From an uncultured Oscillospiraceae bacterium (GTDB lineage: Bacteria > Bacillota > Clostridia > Oscillospirales > Oscillospiraceae), in assembly GCA_910577805.1 (NCBI GenBank), contig CAJTOE010000007.1, positions 1 to 34,498 on the forward strand: a stretch of 34,498 nucleotides of DNA, in the 5' to 3' direction. This document shows, in pieces, positions 6,238 to 15,050 of this stretch (positions are counted from its first letter, which is position 1; each line of letters starts with the position of its first letter). The notes under the pieces were generated by a model, which was given only the letters and a program-made list of their open reading frames with translations, was not told the DNA's origin and did no database searches. Both the position numbers and the translations under genes were made by a program.

Positions 6238-9201
6238 ATGGTACAGAAGATCAAGCGTAATCCGCGGGCTTGGATGATCGTTCTGCTGGCGGTCTGCATG
6301 GGCCTGATTTTATTCGGAGGAATCAGCTACCTCACCTCCCTGCGGGACAACCTGCGGGAGCAGTCCATCCAAAATGTCCTCACCGTCACCATGCAGCAGC
6401 AGCAGGCCTTTGACAACTTCATCTCCGAGGACCGGGAACGCCTGCACAGCTACGCGGAGTATTTTGCCCTGGACCGCTCCGACCAGGTGGCGGACATCCG
6501 GCAGAAGCTGGACCTCTTCGGCGAGGTGGACGCCTTTTATACCGTCATCGACCTGGAGACGGGCCGCTTCTGCGGCAGCAAATCCGACCAAATCTACACG
6601 CTGGCAGAGGAGGAGCTTGCCACCTACCGTGCCTTGTCCGGCAGCGGCGTACGGGACCCCTACTCCGGCCTGTATACCCAGGATACCATGTTCGGCTACT
6701 ATGAGTGCTTCACCTTTGCCGACGGGGTGCCGGGCCTGGTCCAGAAGAGCTACGACCGCAGCAAGGTTTCCAAAACCTTCTCCCTGTCCTTTTACAACGA
6801 CCGGGGCCTGGCCTACGTGGTCAACCAGCGGGGAGATATTCTGCTGCGGTCCATCGGCAAAATCAACGACCAACTTTATGAGAATATTTTCGACGTGCTG
6901 ACCGGGGCTTACGGCGAGCAGACCGCCATCGACGAGTTCATGCAGGCCTTACGCACCCAGGAGAGCGGCAGCATGACCTTCACCGGGAGCCGGGGGACTT
7001 ACATCTATACCTATGTGCCGGTAAACAACGTGGAGCAGTGGTATCTGGTCTCCATCGTCCCCCAGACCGCCATCATGGACGAGGCGGAACAGATTCTCCA
7101 CGACTCCCAGGTGGCTATGATTTTCCTGGTGATGATTCTGGTGGTGTGCGCCATTTTTGTTCTGCTGCTGTGGACTACGCACCGGGAAATCCGGGAAAAG
7201 GAGCAGAGAATCGACTATCAGGTCCAGTTATTTGACATTTTCTCTACCTATCTCTCCCAGAACACGGACGATGTGTACATGATGCTGGACACGGAAAGCA
7301 ATACCCTCGACTATGTCAGCCCCAATCTGGAGCGGGTGTTCGGCATAACGCCGGAGGAGATCATGGCAAACCCCCGCAGCTTTGAGGCGGCATACCACCC
7401 CGGTGATTTGGACGCCTTAAAGTCCCTGCGGCAGCTGGAGCCCGGAGGCGGGACCGAGGCGGTGCAGACACAGTGGCTCCACCCCAAGACCGGCGAGCGT
7501 AAGTGGTTCCAGGAGAGCGTATACTGCGTGCAGGTCCAGAACCGGAAGAAGCTGGTGGTCTACGTCTCCGACCGCACCCAGGACCGGAAGGCCCAGAACG
7601 ACCTGGCCGAGGCCCTGCGTATGGCCCAGGTGGCCAGCCGGGCCAAGAGCGCCTTTTTGAGCAACGTCAGCCACGATATCCGCACCCCCATGAACGCCAT
7701 CGTCGGCTTCCTGACCCTGATGCAGAACGAGGCGGACAACCCGGCCATGGTCCGGGAGTACGCCCAGCGCATCGACGCCGCCAGCCGGCACCTGCTGGGG
7801 CTTATCAACGACGTGCTGGATATGAATAAGATCGAGAGCGGCAGCGCCACCCTGAACATCTCCGAGCTGAACGTGGCGGAGATCATTGACGAGATCAACA
7901 CCATCATCCGTCCCCAGGCCAAGGCCCGGCGGCAGCACTTTGAAATTTCCGTCTCCCCCATCGCCTGCGAACGCCTGCGGGGGGATAAGCTGCGCATCAA
8001 CCAGATTTTAATCAATCTTCTGTCCAACGCCGTGAAATACACCCAGGAGGGCGGACACATCAGCCTGGCGGTGGAGGAGCTGCCCCAGGTGGTGGACAGC
8101 CATACCCGCCTGCGCTTCACCATCCGGGACGACGGCTTCGGCATGAGCGAGGAGTATCAGCAGGTGATCTTCGACCCCTTCACCCGGGAGGAGTCCACTG
8201 TGACCCGCCAGATTCAGGGCACCGGCCTGGGAATGCCCATTACCCGGAGCCTGGTGGACCTGATGGGCGGGACCATCCAGGTGAGCAGCCGCCTGGGGAA
8301 GGGGAGCGTATTCACCGTAGAGCTGGAGCTTCCCATTCAGGAGCAGGAGGCCGACCCCAGCTTCTGGACGGACCACGGGGTCCTGCGCATCATTGTGGCG
8401 GACGACGACGAGGAGATCTGCCAGAACATCGTCCGGGCCATGGCCTCCACCCCTGTGGAGGTCGTCTGGGAGACCAGCGGCGAGGCCGCCCTCCAAAACA
8501 TGCAGAAGGCCCGGTCCGCAGGCCGTCCCTACGACCTGATTTTGCTGGACTGGAAAATGCCCGCCCAGAACGGCCTGGACACCGCACGGCAGATCCGGGC
8601 GGAATACCCGGAGAAAATCCCCATCTTCCTGCTGACCGCCTACGACTGGAGCGACATCGAGCAGGAGGCCGCAGGCATCGGGATAGACAGCCTCTTGCCA
8701 AAACCCTTCTTCCTGAGCAGCCTTCAGGAGGCCGTCCGGCGGCTCCGGGGCGGTCAGAACAAGCTGGAGGATGTACACGGCCTTGTCACAGGCCGGCATA
8801 TCCTGGTAGTGGACGACATTGAGGTCAACCAGATCGTCCTGGTCAAGATACTGTCCACGCTGGGCGCACGGTGCGATGTGGCGGGCAACGGCCAGGAGGC
8901 CTTGGAGCTGTTTGAGCAGTCCGAAGGGGACCCCTTCGATTTGATCCTGATGGACGTGCAGATGCCGGTGCTGGACGGCTACTCCGCCACCCGCGCCATC
9001 CGGGCCGGCGGCCGTCCCGACGCCCGGACCATCCCCATTATCGCCATGACCGCCAACGCCTTTGTGGACGACGTGCGGGACGCCATCGACGCGGGCATGA
9101 ACGCCCACGTGGCCAAGCCCATTCAAATGGACAAGCTGAAGGCCGCCATCCGGCAGGTGATGGAGGCCCATAACACCTCCGCCGCAGGGCAGAAGATTTA
9201 A
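6238..9201 (+). CDS. Membrane hybrid histidine kinase with PAS and two receiver domains
   Basis: A 987-residue hybrid kinase. Membrane helices near residues 13-32 and 290-313 bracket an extracytoplasmic sensor of about 255 residues, probably Cache-like (inference). A PAS domain (about 330-450) reads a second, cytoplasmic input. HisKA carries His479 in NVSHDIRTPMNAIVGF, followed by an ATPase domain with NLLSNAVKYT, IRDDGFGM and GTGLGMPIT. Two receivers follow. The first has DDDEE and Asp771 in LILLDWKMPAQNG. The second has VVDDIEVNQ and Asp906 in LMDVQMPVLDG. Both keep the conserved Thr and Lys. From the PAS onward it is a close paralogue of the kinase at 10759-13899. The Hpt gene starts 30 nt downstream. 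The ribosome site (AAAGGCG near 6222) is weak. Confidence 0.92.
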   Translation: MVQKIKRNPRAWMIVLLAVCMGLILFGGISYLTSLRDNLREQSIQNVLTVTMQQQQAFDNFISEDRERLHSYAEYFALDRSDQVADIRQKLDLFGEVDAFYTVIDLETGRFCGSKSDQIYTLAEEELATYRALSGSGVRDPYSGLYTQDTMFGYYECFTFADGVPGLVQKSYDRSKVSKTFSLSFYNDRGLAYVVNQRGDILLRSIGKINDQLYENIFDVLTGAYGEQTAIDEFMQALRTQESGSMTFTGSRGTYIYTYVPVNNVEQWYLVSIVPQTAIMDEAEQILHDSQVAMIFLVMILVVCAIFVLLLWTTHREIREKEQRIDYQVQLFDIFSTYLSQNTDDVYMMLDTESNTLDYVSPNLERVFGITPEEIMANPRSFEAAYHPGDLDALKSLRQLEPGGGTEAVQTQWLHPKTGERKWFQESVYCVQVQNRKKLVVYVSDRTQDRKAQNDLAEALRMAQVASRAKSAFLSNVSHDIRTPMNAIVGFLTLMQNEADNPAMVREYAQRIDAASRHLLGLINDVLDMNKIESGSATLNISELNVAEIIDEINTIIRPQAKARRQHFEISVSPIACERLRGDKLRINQILINLLSNAVKYTQEGGHISLAVEELPQVVDSHTRLRFTIRDDGFGMSEEYQQVIFDPFTREESTVTRQIQGTGLGMPITRSLVDLMGGTIQVSSRLGKGSVFTVELELPIQEQEADPSFWTDHGVLRIIVADDDEEICQNIVRAMASTPVEVVWETSGEAALQNMQKARSAGRPYDLILLDWKMPAQNGLDTARQIRAEYPEKIPIFLLTAYDWSDIEQEAAGIGIDSLLPKPFFLSSLQEAVRRLRGGQNKLEDVHGLVTGRHILVVDDIEVNQIVLVKILSTLGARCDVAGNGQEALELFEQSEGDPFDLILMDVQMPVLDGYSATRAIRAGGRPDARTIPIIAMTANAFVDDVRDAIDAGMNAHVAKPIQMDKLKAAIRQVMEAHNTSAAGQKI

Positions 9202-9231
9202 GTAATTTTAAGTAGAGGAGTTTTGGCTGAA

Positions 9232-9588
9232 ATGACATTGCTGGAAGAATTGAAGCAGTCCGGCGTCAACGTGGACGAGGGACTGGAGCGGGTCATGGGA
9301 GACCGGGACCTGTATGAAATGATGCTTGGGATGTTCGTGGACTCCGTCCGGGACAACCCCATCGCCCTGGAGGAATTTGACGGCGAGCTGGAGCCGCTGA
9401 TTCAAAAGGTCCACCTGCTCAAGGGCGTGACCGGGAATCTGTCCCTGACGCCGGTGTACAACGGCTATCAGAACGCCCTGACGCTGCTGCGCGGCGGCCA
9501 GGCCGCGGCCGCCAGAGAGGAGCTGGAGCGGCTCCTCCCCATCCAGGCCAATTTAATTGACTGCATCCAGCGCAGCCAGAGCGCGTGA
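9232..9588 (+). CDS. Histidine phosphotransfer (Hpt) protein
   Basis: A 118-residue, all-helical-looking protein with the Hpt signature VHLLKGVTGNLSL, in which His61 is the predicted phospho-accepting histidine. Hpt proteins carry phosphate from the receiver of a hybrid kinase to the receiver of an output protein. ATG 9232 is preferred. A TTG at 9223 is in frame, but the AGAGGAG site at 9214-9220 ends only 2 nt before it. The gene sits 30 nt after one hybrid kinase and 38 nt before a receiver-HD-GYP protein, exactly where a relay intermediate is expected. No kinase in the window has its own Hpt domain, so this is the only visible phosphotransfer step. Confidence 0.85.
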   Translation: MTLLEELKQSGVNVDEGLERVMGDRDLYEMMLGMFVDSVRDNPIALEEFDGELEPLIQKVHLLKGVTGNLSLTPVYNGYQNALTLLRGGQAAAAREELERLLPIQANLIDCIQRSQSA

Positions 9589-9626
9589 CCCCATCCGGGA
9601 CCCTAGAAAAAAGGAGGTCTTCCCCC

Positions 9627-10736
9627 GTGGAGAGACCAAAGCTTCATGTGACGGAACACACCGCGTCTGACACGATTCTGATCGTGGATGACGACGCGAT
9701 CAACCGGAAAATATTAGGAAAGATTTTTTCGCCCTTTTACGCCGTAGAGGAGGCGGAGAACGGCCGCGTCGGGACCGCCCGCCTCCTGGAGGACCGCAGG
9801 CGGTTCTGCGCCATCCTCCTGGACGTGCTGATGCCGGAGATGTCGGGACTGGAAGTACTGCGGTGGATGAAGGAGCGGGAGCTTTTGGACAAAATCCCCG
9901 TGTTCCTCATTACCTCCGAGCGCAGTGAGGATATCATGCGGGAGGCCTATCAGCTGGGCGTGATGGACGTGATCCAAAAGCCGGTGGTCTCCTATGTGAT
10001 TCTGCGGCGCATCCAATCGGTGATCGAGCTGTTTGAGGCCCGGAAGCACCTGAGCACCGTCGTGGAGCACCAGGGGGCCGCCCTGCTGGAGCAGGCGGAG
10101 AAGATCATTCAGCTCAACCAGGGGATGATCGAGGCCCTGGCCACCGCCATTGAGTTCCGCAACGAGGAGTCCGGAGGCCACGTCCAGCGCATCTGCCAGA
10201 TTACCCGGATACTGCTGCACAGCACGGAGTTTGGCAGCGGACTGCGGGAGGATGAGATTGAGAACATCGCTCTGGCCTCCATCCTCCACGACGTTGGCAA
10301 GATCACCATACCCGACTCGGTGCTGACCAAGCCCGGCCCCCTCACCCCCCAGGAATACGAGGTCATGAAGAGCCACACCACCAAGGGCGTGGCCATTCTG
10401 GACCGTATCTCCCAGCTGAAGGACAGCGGCATCTACGACTACGCACGCGACATCGCCCGGCACCACCACGAGCGCTGGGACGGCCGGGGCTATCCCGACG
10501 GCCTGGTGGGGGAGCAGATCTCCCCCTGGGCGCAGGTGGTGGCCCTGGCGGACGTATACGACGCGTTGAGCTGCCGGCGGGTGTATAAGCGGCCCTTCCC
10601 CCGCAGTCAAGTGCTGGAAATGATCCGGACTGGCCAGTGCGGCCTGTTCAATCCCCGCCTGCTGGACAGCTTTCTGGCGGCAGAGGACCAGCTATTTACC
10701 CTGTACCAAAATCTGCCGGACGCCCAGGGGCTTTGA
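9627..10736 (+). CDS. Response regulator with HD-GYP c-di-GMP phosphodiesterase domain
   Basis: A 369-residue RpfG-like response regulator predicted to hydrolyse cyclic di-GMP in the cytosol when phosphorylated. The receiver has the acidic patch VDDDA, phospho-acceptor Asp66 in LLDVLMP and Lys in QKPV. The HD-GYP domain has His221-Asp222 in LHDVGK, the IPDSVLTKPG segment, HHERWDGRGYP with His280, His281 and Gly288-Tyr289-Pro290, and ADVYDAL. All metal and GYP residues that I can identify are present, so it should be active. The GTG at 9627 is chosen because AAGGAGGT lies upstream; the GTG at 9585, which overlaps the Hpt stop, lacks a ribosome site. It is the only clear output protein of the kinase cluster. 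No GGDEF cyclase is in the window. Confidence 0.93.
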   Translation: MERPKLHVTEHTASDTILIVDDDAINRKILGKIFSPFYAVEEAENGRVGTARLLEDRRRFCAILLDVLMPEMSGLEVLRWMKERELLDKIPVFLITSERSEDIMREAYQLGVMDVIQKPVVSYVILRRIQSVIELFEARKHLSTVVEHQGAALLEQAEKIIQLNQGMIEALATAIEFRNEESGGHVQRICQITRILLHSTEFGSGLREDEIENIALASILHDVGKITIPDSVLTKPGPLTPQEYEVMKSHTTKGVAILDRISQLKDSGIYDYARDIARHHHERWDGRGYPDGLVGEQISPWAQVVALADVYDALSCRRVYKRPFPRSQVLEMIRTGQCGLFNPRLLDSFLAAEDQLFTLYQNLPDAQGL

Positions 10737-10758
10737 TGGAGAAATAGGGGAGATTGCC

Positions 10759-13700
10759 ATGTATCATTGTCATTTGCAGCTTTACCTCGTCGGAGTTCCC
10801 CAGGAGCTGGCCCAAGTCCTGAAGGCCATGCCCCCGCTGGAGCGGTTCACCCACCACTTTCTGGAGAACGCCGCCCCCCGGCGGGAGCTGGCCGCTCAGG
10901 CGGACTGGATTCTGGCCCCGCAGTCCCTGAGCGGGACCCTGGCTCCGCTGGCGGAGAGCTGGAAGCCGGAGGCCCGGCTGGTCCTGCTGGAGGACGGGGC
11001 CCGGGAGAGTCTGCCCTGGGACCTGCCCCATCTGTGGGACCTGTGGCCCGCAGCCATGGAGGCGCGGGAGCTGCGGCTCCGGTTCCGGCGGCTCCAGGAG
11101 CTCTGGAAGCTGGAGGTGGACCGGTGGCAGGCGGAGCAGCTTTTGGAGGCCTGCATCAACGGCTCCCCCAACCCGGTCTGGTTCAAGGACAAGGACGGGG
11201 TCCACGTCAAGGTCAACGAGAGCTTTTGCCGGATGGTTGGCAAGACCCGGCAGCAGGTGGAGGGCCGCCGCCACGCCTATATCTGGGACGTGGAGGAGGA
11301 CGACCCGGCCTGCATTGAATCAGAGCGGGAGGTCATGCGTAAGCGGGAAACCTGCGTGGCAGACGAGGTGGTCCAAACCCGCGGGGGCCAGCTGCTTTTG
11401 ACAACGTATAAATCCCCCCTGTACGACGTGGACGGCAGCGTTACGGGCACGGTAGGGGTGGCCCTGGACGTGACCCGCGAGCGGGGCTATCAGCGGGAGA
11501 TTTTTGAGAAGAGCCGGATTCTGGAGCTGCTGTTTGCCACCATGGACTGCGGCATGATGTGCCACTCCCTGGACGGAAAAGAGGTCATCAGCGTCAACCA
11601 GGCGGCGCTGCGCCTGCTGGGCTACCAGACCCAGGAGGAAATGATGGAGGACGGCTTTGACCTGATTGCCAAGTCCGTGCTGGACAAGGACAAGCCGGGG
11701 CTTCGGGCCAGCATCACCGCCCTGAAGCAGGTGGGGGACAGCGTCGGCACCGAATACCGGGTCCAGCACCGGGACGGAAATATCGTACATATCCTGGGCA
11801 ACGTGAAGCTTATCGAGGAGGGCGGCGAGCTGCTGTACCAGCGGTTCCTGCTGGACGTGACCGCCCAGAAGCGCCTGGAGGCGGAGCGCTGGGCACAGAA
11901 GGACCGGGAGCTGCAATACCAGGAAAAGCTGCTGGAAATTTTTTCTACATTCCTGTCTGACAACGTGGACGATGTATACATGCTCTTTGACGCCGCCGGG
12001 GAACAGGCGGAGTTTGTCAGCCCCAACATCGAACGGGTGCTGGGCATCCCCTGGACCTGCTCACGGGATAACCGGCAGCAAATCGTTCAGGCCCGCGATT
12101 TCATCGGCGGGGAGAGCCTGCGGGAGGAGTTAGCGGCCTTGCAGCCGGGCATGTCTCTTGCGCCGGTGGAGACGGAGCGGGAGAATCCCAAAACCGGCGA
12201 ACGGAAATTTTTCCGGGAAAGCGTGTCCTGCGTCTCGGTCCAGGGGCGGAAGAAAATCGTCGTATACATCTCCGACCGGACCAAGGAGCGCAAGAGCCAG
12301 GACGCTCTGGCGGAGGCGCTGAATATTGCTCAGGTGGCAAACAAGGCCAAGAGCACGTTTTTGAGCAACGTCAGCCACGATATCCGCACCCCCATGAACG
12401 CCATCATGGGTCTGGTCACCCTCCTGCGGGAGGAGGGGGGCAGTCCCGAACGGGTGAAGGAATACACCCAGAAAATCGACGCCGCCAGCCAGCACCTGCT
12501 GGGCCTGATCAACGACGTGCTGGATATGAACAAAATCGAGAGCGGCAGCGCGGTGCTGAATATCTCCGAGCTGAACATGGCGGAGATCATCGACGAGCTG
12601 AATACCATCATCCGTCCCCAGGCGCGGGAGAAAAAGCAGACCTTTGAGATACACGCCAGCTCTCTGGCCTGCGAGCATCTGCTGGGGGACAAGCTGCGCA
12701 TCAACCAGATCATGATAAACATTCTGTCCAACGCGGTGAAGTACACCCAGATAGGCGGGCGCATTGATATGCGTATCAGCGAGCTGCCCCAGGTGGACAA
12801 GAATTACACCCGCATCCGGTTCGAGGTCGAGGACAACGGCCAGGGCATGAGCGAGGAATATCAGAAGGTGATTTTCGACCCCTTTACCCGCGAGCAGGAG
12901 GCCACCCGCAGTCAGATTCAGGGGACGGGCCTGGGTATGGCCATCACCAAGAGCCTGGTGGACCTGATGGGCGGGACCATCCGGGTAGAGAGCAGGCTGG
13001 GCCGGGGGAGCGTCTTTACGGTCGAGCTGGAGCTGCGCATTCAGGAGCGGAAGGACGACCCGAAGTTCTGGGACCGGCACAAGATCCGGCGTATGCTCGT
13101 GGCCGACGACAGCGAGGATATCTGTCTGGAGATCGTGAAAAAAATGGCCCAATCCGGGATTACCACCCACTATGCCACCTGCGGCAGTCAGGCGGTGGAT
13201 ATGATCCGCACCGCCCGGATGCAGGGGGAGCCCTACGACTTGATTTTGCTGGACTGGAAGATGCCGGATCTGGACGGGCTGGAAACCGCCCGGCGCATCC
13301 GGCAGTACAACCCGGAGCAGATTCCGATTTTGCTGTTCACCGCCTACGACTGGCTGGACATCGAGCGGGACGCGCTGGAGGTGGGCATTGAGCATTTCCT
13401 CCCAAAGCCATTTTTCCTCAGCAGCTTCAAGGAGACCATCCGGCGCATGAAGGGCACGGTGGGAGAAACCCAGCGCATCGACCAGGGCGGCGAGGCCATT
13501 GCGGGCAAGCGGGTGCTGGTGGTGGACGACATCGACGTGAACCGGATGATTCTTGTAAAAATCCTCACATCTCTGGGGGCCGTCTGCGAGGAGGCGGAAA
13601 ACGGCCACGCGGCGGTGGAGATTTTCCAGGCCTCCCAGGAGGGGGAGTACGACTTGATTTTGATGGACATTCAGATGCCGCTGATGAACGGCTACGAGGC

Positions 13701-13899
13701 CACCCGTGTGATACGCAGCAGCAGCCACCCCAGCGCGCAGTCTGTGGCGATCATTGCCATGACCGCCAACGCCTTTGTGGACGATATCCGGGACGCGCTG
13801 GAGTCCGGCATGGACGGACATATCCCCAAGCCGATTGTGCTGGAACAGCTCAAGCAGACCATCCAGGAGGTACTGGAGCGCCGGGGATTGGGGAATTAG
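10759..13899 (+). CDS. Cytosolic multi-PAS hybrid histidine kinase with two receivers
   Basis: A 1046-residue kinase with no membrane helix. Residues 1-120 form an unidentified domain that may be a degenerate receiver fold (LVLLEDG-type strand, no phospho-acceptor). PAS domains follow at about 130-245, 250-375 and 385-505. HisKA carries His540 in NVSHDIRTPMNAIMGL. The ATPase domain has NILSNAVKYT, VEDNGQGM and GTGLGMAIT. Receiver 1 has Asp832 in LILLDWKMPDLDG and receiver 2 has Asp970 in LMDIQMPLMNG. AGGGGAG precedes the ATG by 6 nt, and the gene starts 22 nt after the HD-GYP gene. It is the last gene of the relay operon. The PAS3-to-end part is strongly similar to the kinase at 6238-9201, which points to duplication with exchange of the sensory front end. 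Confidence 0.92.
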   Translation: MYHCHLQLYLVGVPQELAQVLKAMPPLERFTHHFLENAAPRRELAAQADWILAPQSLSGTLAPLAESWKPEARLVLLEDGARESLPWDLPHLWDLWPAAMEARELRLRFRRLQELWKLEVDRWQAEQLLEACINGSPNPVWFKDKDGVHVKVNESFCRMVGKTRQQVEGRRHAYIWDVEEDDPACIESEREVMRKRETCVADEVVQTRGGQLLLTTYKSPLYDVDGSVTGTVGVALDVTRERGYQREIFEKSRILELLFATMDCGMMCHSLDGKEVISVNQAALRLLGYQTQEEMMEDGFDLIAKSVLDKDKPGLRASITALKQVGDSVGTEYRVQHRDGNIVHILGNVKLIEEGGELLYQRFLLDVTAQKRLEAERWAQKDRELQYQEKLLEIFSTFLSDNVDDVYMLFDAAGEQAEFVSPNIERVLGIPWTCSRDNRQQIVQARDFIGGESLREELAALQPGMSLAPVETERENPKTGERKFFRESVSCVSVQGRKKIVVYISDRTKERKSQDALAEALNIAQVANKAKSTFLSNVSHDIRTPMNAIMGLVTLLREEGGSPERVKEYTQKIDAASQHLLGLINDVLDMNKIESGSAVLNISELNMAEIIDELNTIIRPQAREKKQTFEIHASSLACEHLLGDKLRINQIMINILSNAVKYTQIGGRIDMRISELPQVDKNYTRIRFEVEDNGQGMSEEYQKVIFDPFTREQEATRSQIQGTGLGMAITKSLVDLMGGTIRVESRLGRGSVFTVELELRIQERKDDPKFWDRHKIRRMLVADDSEDICLEIVKKMAQSGITTHYATCGSQAVDMIRTARMQGEPYDLILLDWKMPDLDGLETARRIRQYNPEQIPILLFTAYDWLDIERDALEVGIEHFLPKPFFLSSFKETIRRMKGTVGETQRIDQGGEAIAGKRVLVVDDIDVNRMILVKILTSLGAVCEEAENGHAAVEIFQASQEGEYDLILMDIQMPLMNGYEATRVIRSSSHPSAQSVAIIAMTANAFVDDIRDALESGMDGHIPKPIVLEQLKQTIQEVLERRGLGN

Positions 13900-13926
13900 G
13901 ATGAAGCCCAAAGGCTTCTTAGCAGA

Positions 13927-13965
13927 CAAAAAAGCACACCCGGAGGGCAGCATCCCTCCGGGTGT
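13927..13965 (-). terminator. Intrinsic terminator of queA
   Basis: A perfect 12-bp stem (13936-13947 with 13954-13965) and a 6-nt loop are followed, on the minus strand, by a short T run (A run at about 13928-13933 on the plus strand). It lies 3 nt beyond the queA stop. It may also block readthrough from the kinase gene ending at 13899. Confidence 0.85.
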
Positions 13966-13968
13966 CGT

Positions 13969-15030
13969 TCATTCCTCTGTTCTTTTATTCTCCTCTATCC
14001 CGCCTGCAATCAACATCGCGTCCCCAAAGGAGAAAAACCGGTATTGCCGCTCCACCGCCTCCCGGTAGGCCGCCAGCACCGGTTCCCGGCCCGCAAAGGC
14101 GGACACCAGCATCAACAGCGTGGACTGCGGCAGATGAAAATTGGTCACTAAGCCGTCCACCGCCTTGAACGGATACCCCGGATAAATAAAAATATCCGTC
14201 CAGCCGGACTGCTCCGTCAGGGTCCCGTCCGGTGCGGCAAAGCTCTCCAAGGTCCGGCAGGCGGTAGTGCCCACGCAAATCACGCGCCCCCCGTTTTTCC
14301 GGGTCTCGTTGATGGTCCGGGCCGTCGCTTCGGAAATCATGCAGAACTCACTGTGCATCTTGTGGGCCTGAATGTCCTCTTCTTTCACAGGCCGGAAGGT
14401 CCCCAGCCCCACGTGCAGGGTGACCCAGCACAGCGTCACCCCCATCTCCTCCAGCCCGTGCAAAAGCTCCGGGGTGAAGTGAAGCCCCGCCGTAGGGGCG
14501 GCGGCGGAGCCGCTCACTTTAGAGTACACCGTCTGATACCGCTCCCGGTCCTGAAGCTCCTCCTTGATGTAGGGCGGCAGGGGCATGCGGCCCAGCGCCT
14601 CCAGCGCCTCCAGAAAAATCCCCTCATAGAAGAAGCGCACCAGCCGCACGCCGTCGCCGGTCCCAGCCTCTCCCTCCACCACGGCGGTGAGACGGCCGTC
14701 CCCGAACTGGACCTGCGCACCGGGCCGCAGCTTCCGCCCCGGACGCACCAGGCATTCCCACACGTCGTCTCCCCGGTCCGTCAGAAGCAGGATTTCGCAG
14801 CTCCCGCCGGTGGGGCGGCGGCCCAGCAGACGGGCCGGGATCACACGGGAATCGTTCATCACCAGACAGTCTCCCGGTCTTAAAAACCGGGGCAGCTCAT
14901 AGAAATGGTGGTGGCCGGTGGTTCCGGTCTGCCGGTCCAGGGTGAGCAGACGGGACGCGTCCCGCCGCTGAAGGGGGGTCTGGGCGATCAGCTCCTGGGG
15001 GAGCGCAAAATCAAAATCCGATGTTTTCAA
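13969..15030 (-). CDS. queA: S-adenosylmethionine:tRNA ribosyltransferase-isomerase
   Basis: A 353-residue protein that transfers and isomerises the ribosyl group of SAM onto 7-aminomethyl-7-deazaguanine in tRNA, giving epoxyqueuosine. Family sequence runs along the whole length: FDFALPQELIAQ at the N-terminus, then MNDSRVIPARLLG, PTAGLHFTPELL, HVGLGTFRPV and FHLPQSTLLMLVSAFAG. Length is typical. The start is TTG at 15030 with AGAGGAG 7 nt upstream. It follows the SpoIID-like gene by 20 nt and probably shares its transcript. QueH, which completes queuosine from QueA's product, is encoded at 24138-24683. Confidence 0.96.
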   Translation of the reverse strand: MKTSDFDFALPQELIAQTPLQRRDASRLLTLDRQTGTTGHHHFYELPRFLRPGDCLVMNDSRVIPARLLGRRPTGGSCEILLLTDRGDDVWECLVRPGRKLRPGAQVQFGDGRLTAVVEGEAGTGDGVRLVRFFYEGIFLEALEALGRMPLPPYIKEELQDRERYQTVYSKVSGSAAAPTAGLHFTPELLHGLEEMGVTLCWVTLHVGLGTFRPVKEEDIQAHKMHSEFCMISEATARTINETRKNGGRVICVGTTACRTLESFAAPDGTLTEQSGWTDIFIYPGYPFKAVDGLVTNFHLPQSTLLMLVSAFAGREPVLAAYREAVERQYRFFSFGDAMLIAGGIEENKRTEE

Positions 15031-15050
15031 CGCCGTACTCCTCTCTCAAT

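Noticed and set aside
9585..9627. GTG at 9585 as start of the HD-GYP gene
   Set aside because: It overlaps the Hpt stop but has no ribosome site. The GTG at 9627 has AAGGAGGT upstream and sits just before the receiver domain.
12130..13953. A 607-codon open frame on the minus strand across the last hybrid kinase
   Set aside because: It is a mirror frame produced by the GC-rich codon bias of the real kinase. The product is rich in His, Val, Gly and Leu with no family motifs or ribosome site. Other long minus-strand frames under the kinases are of the same kind.
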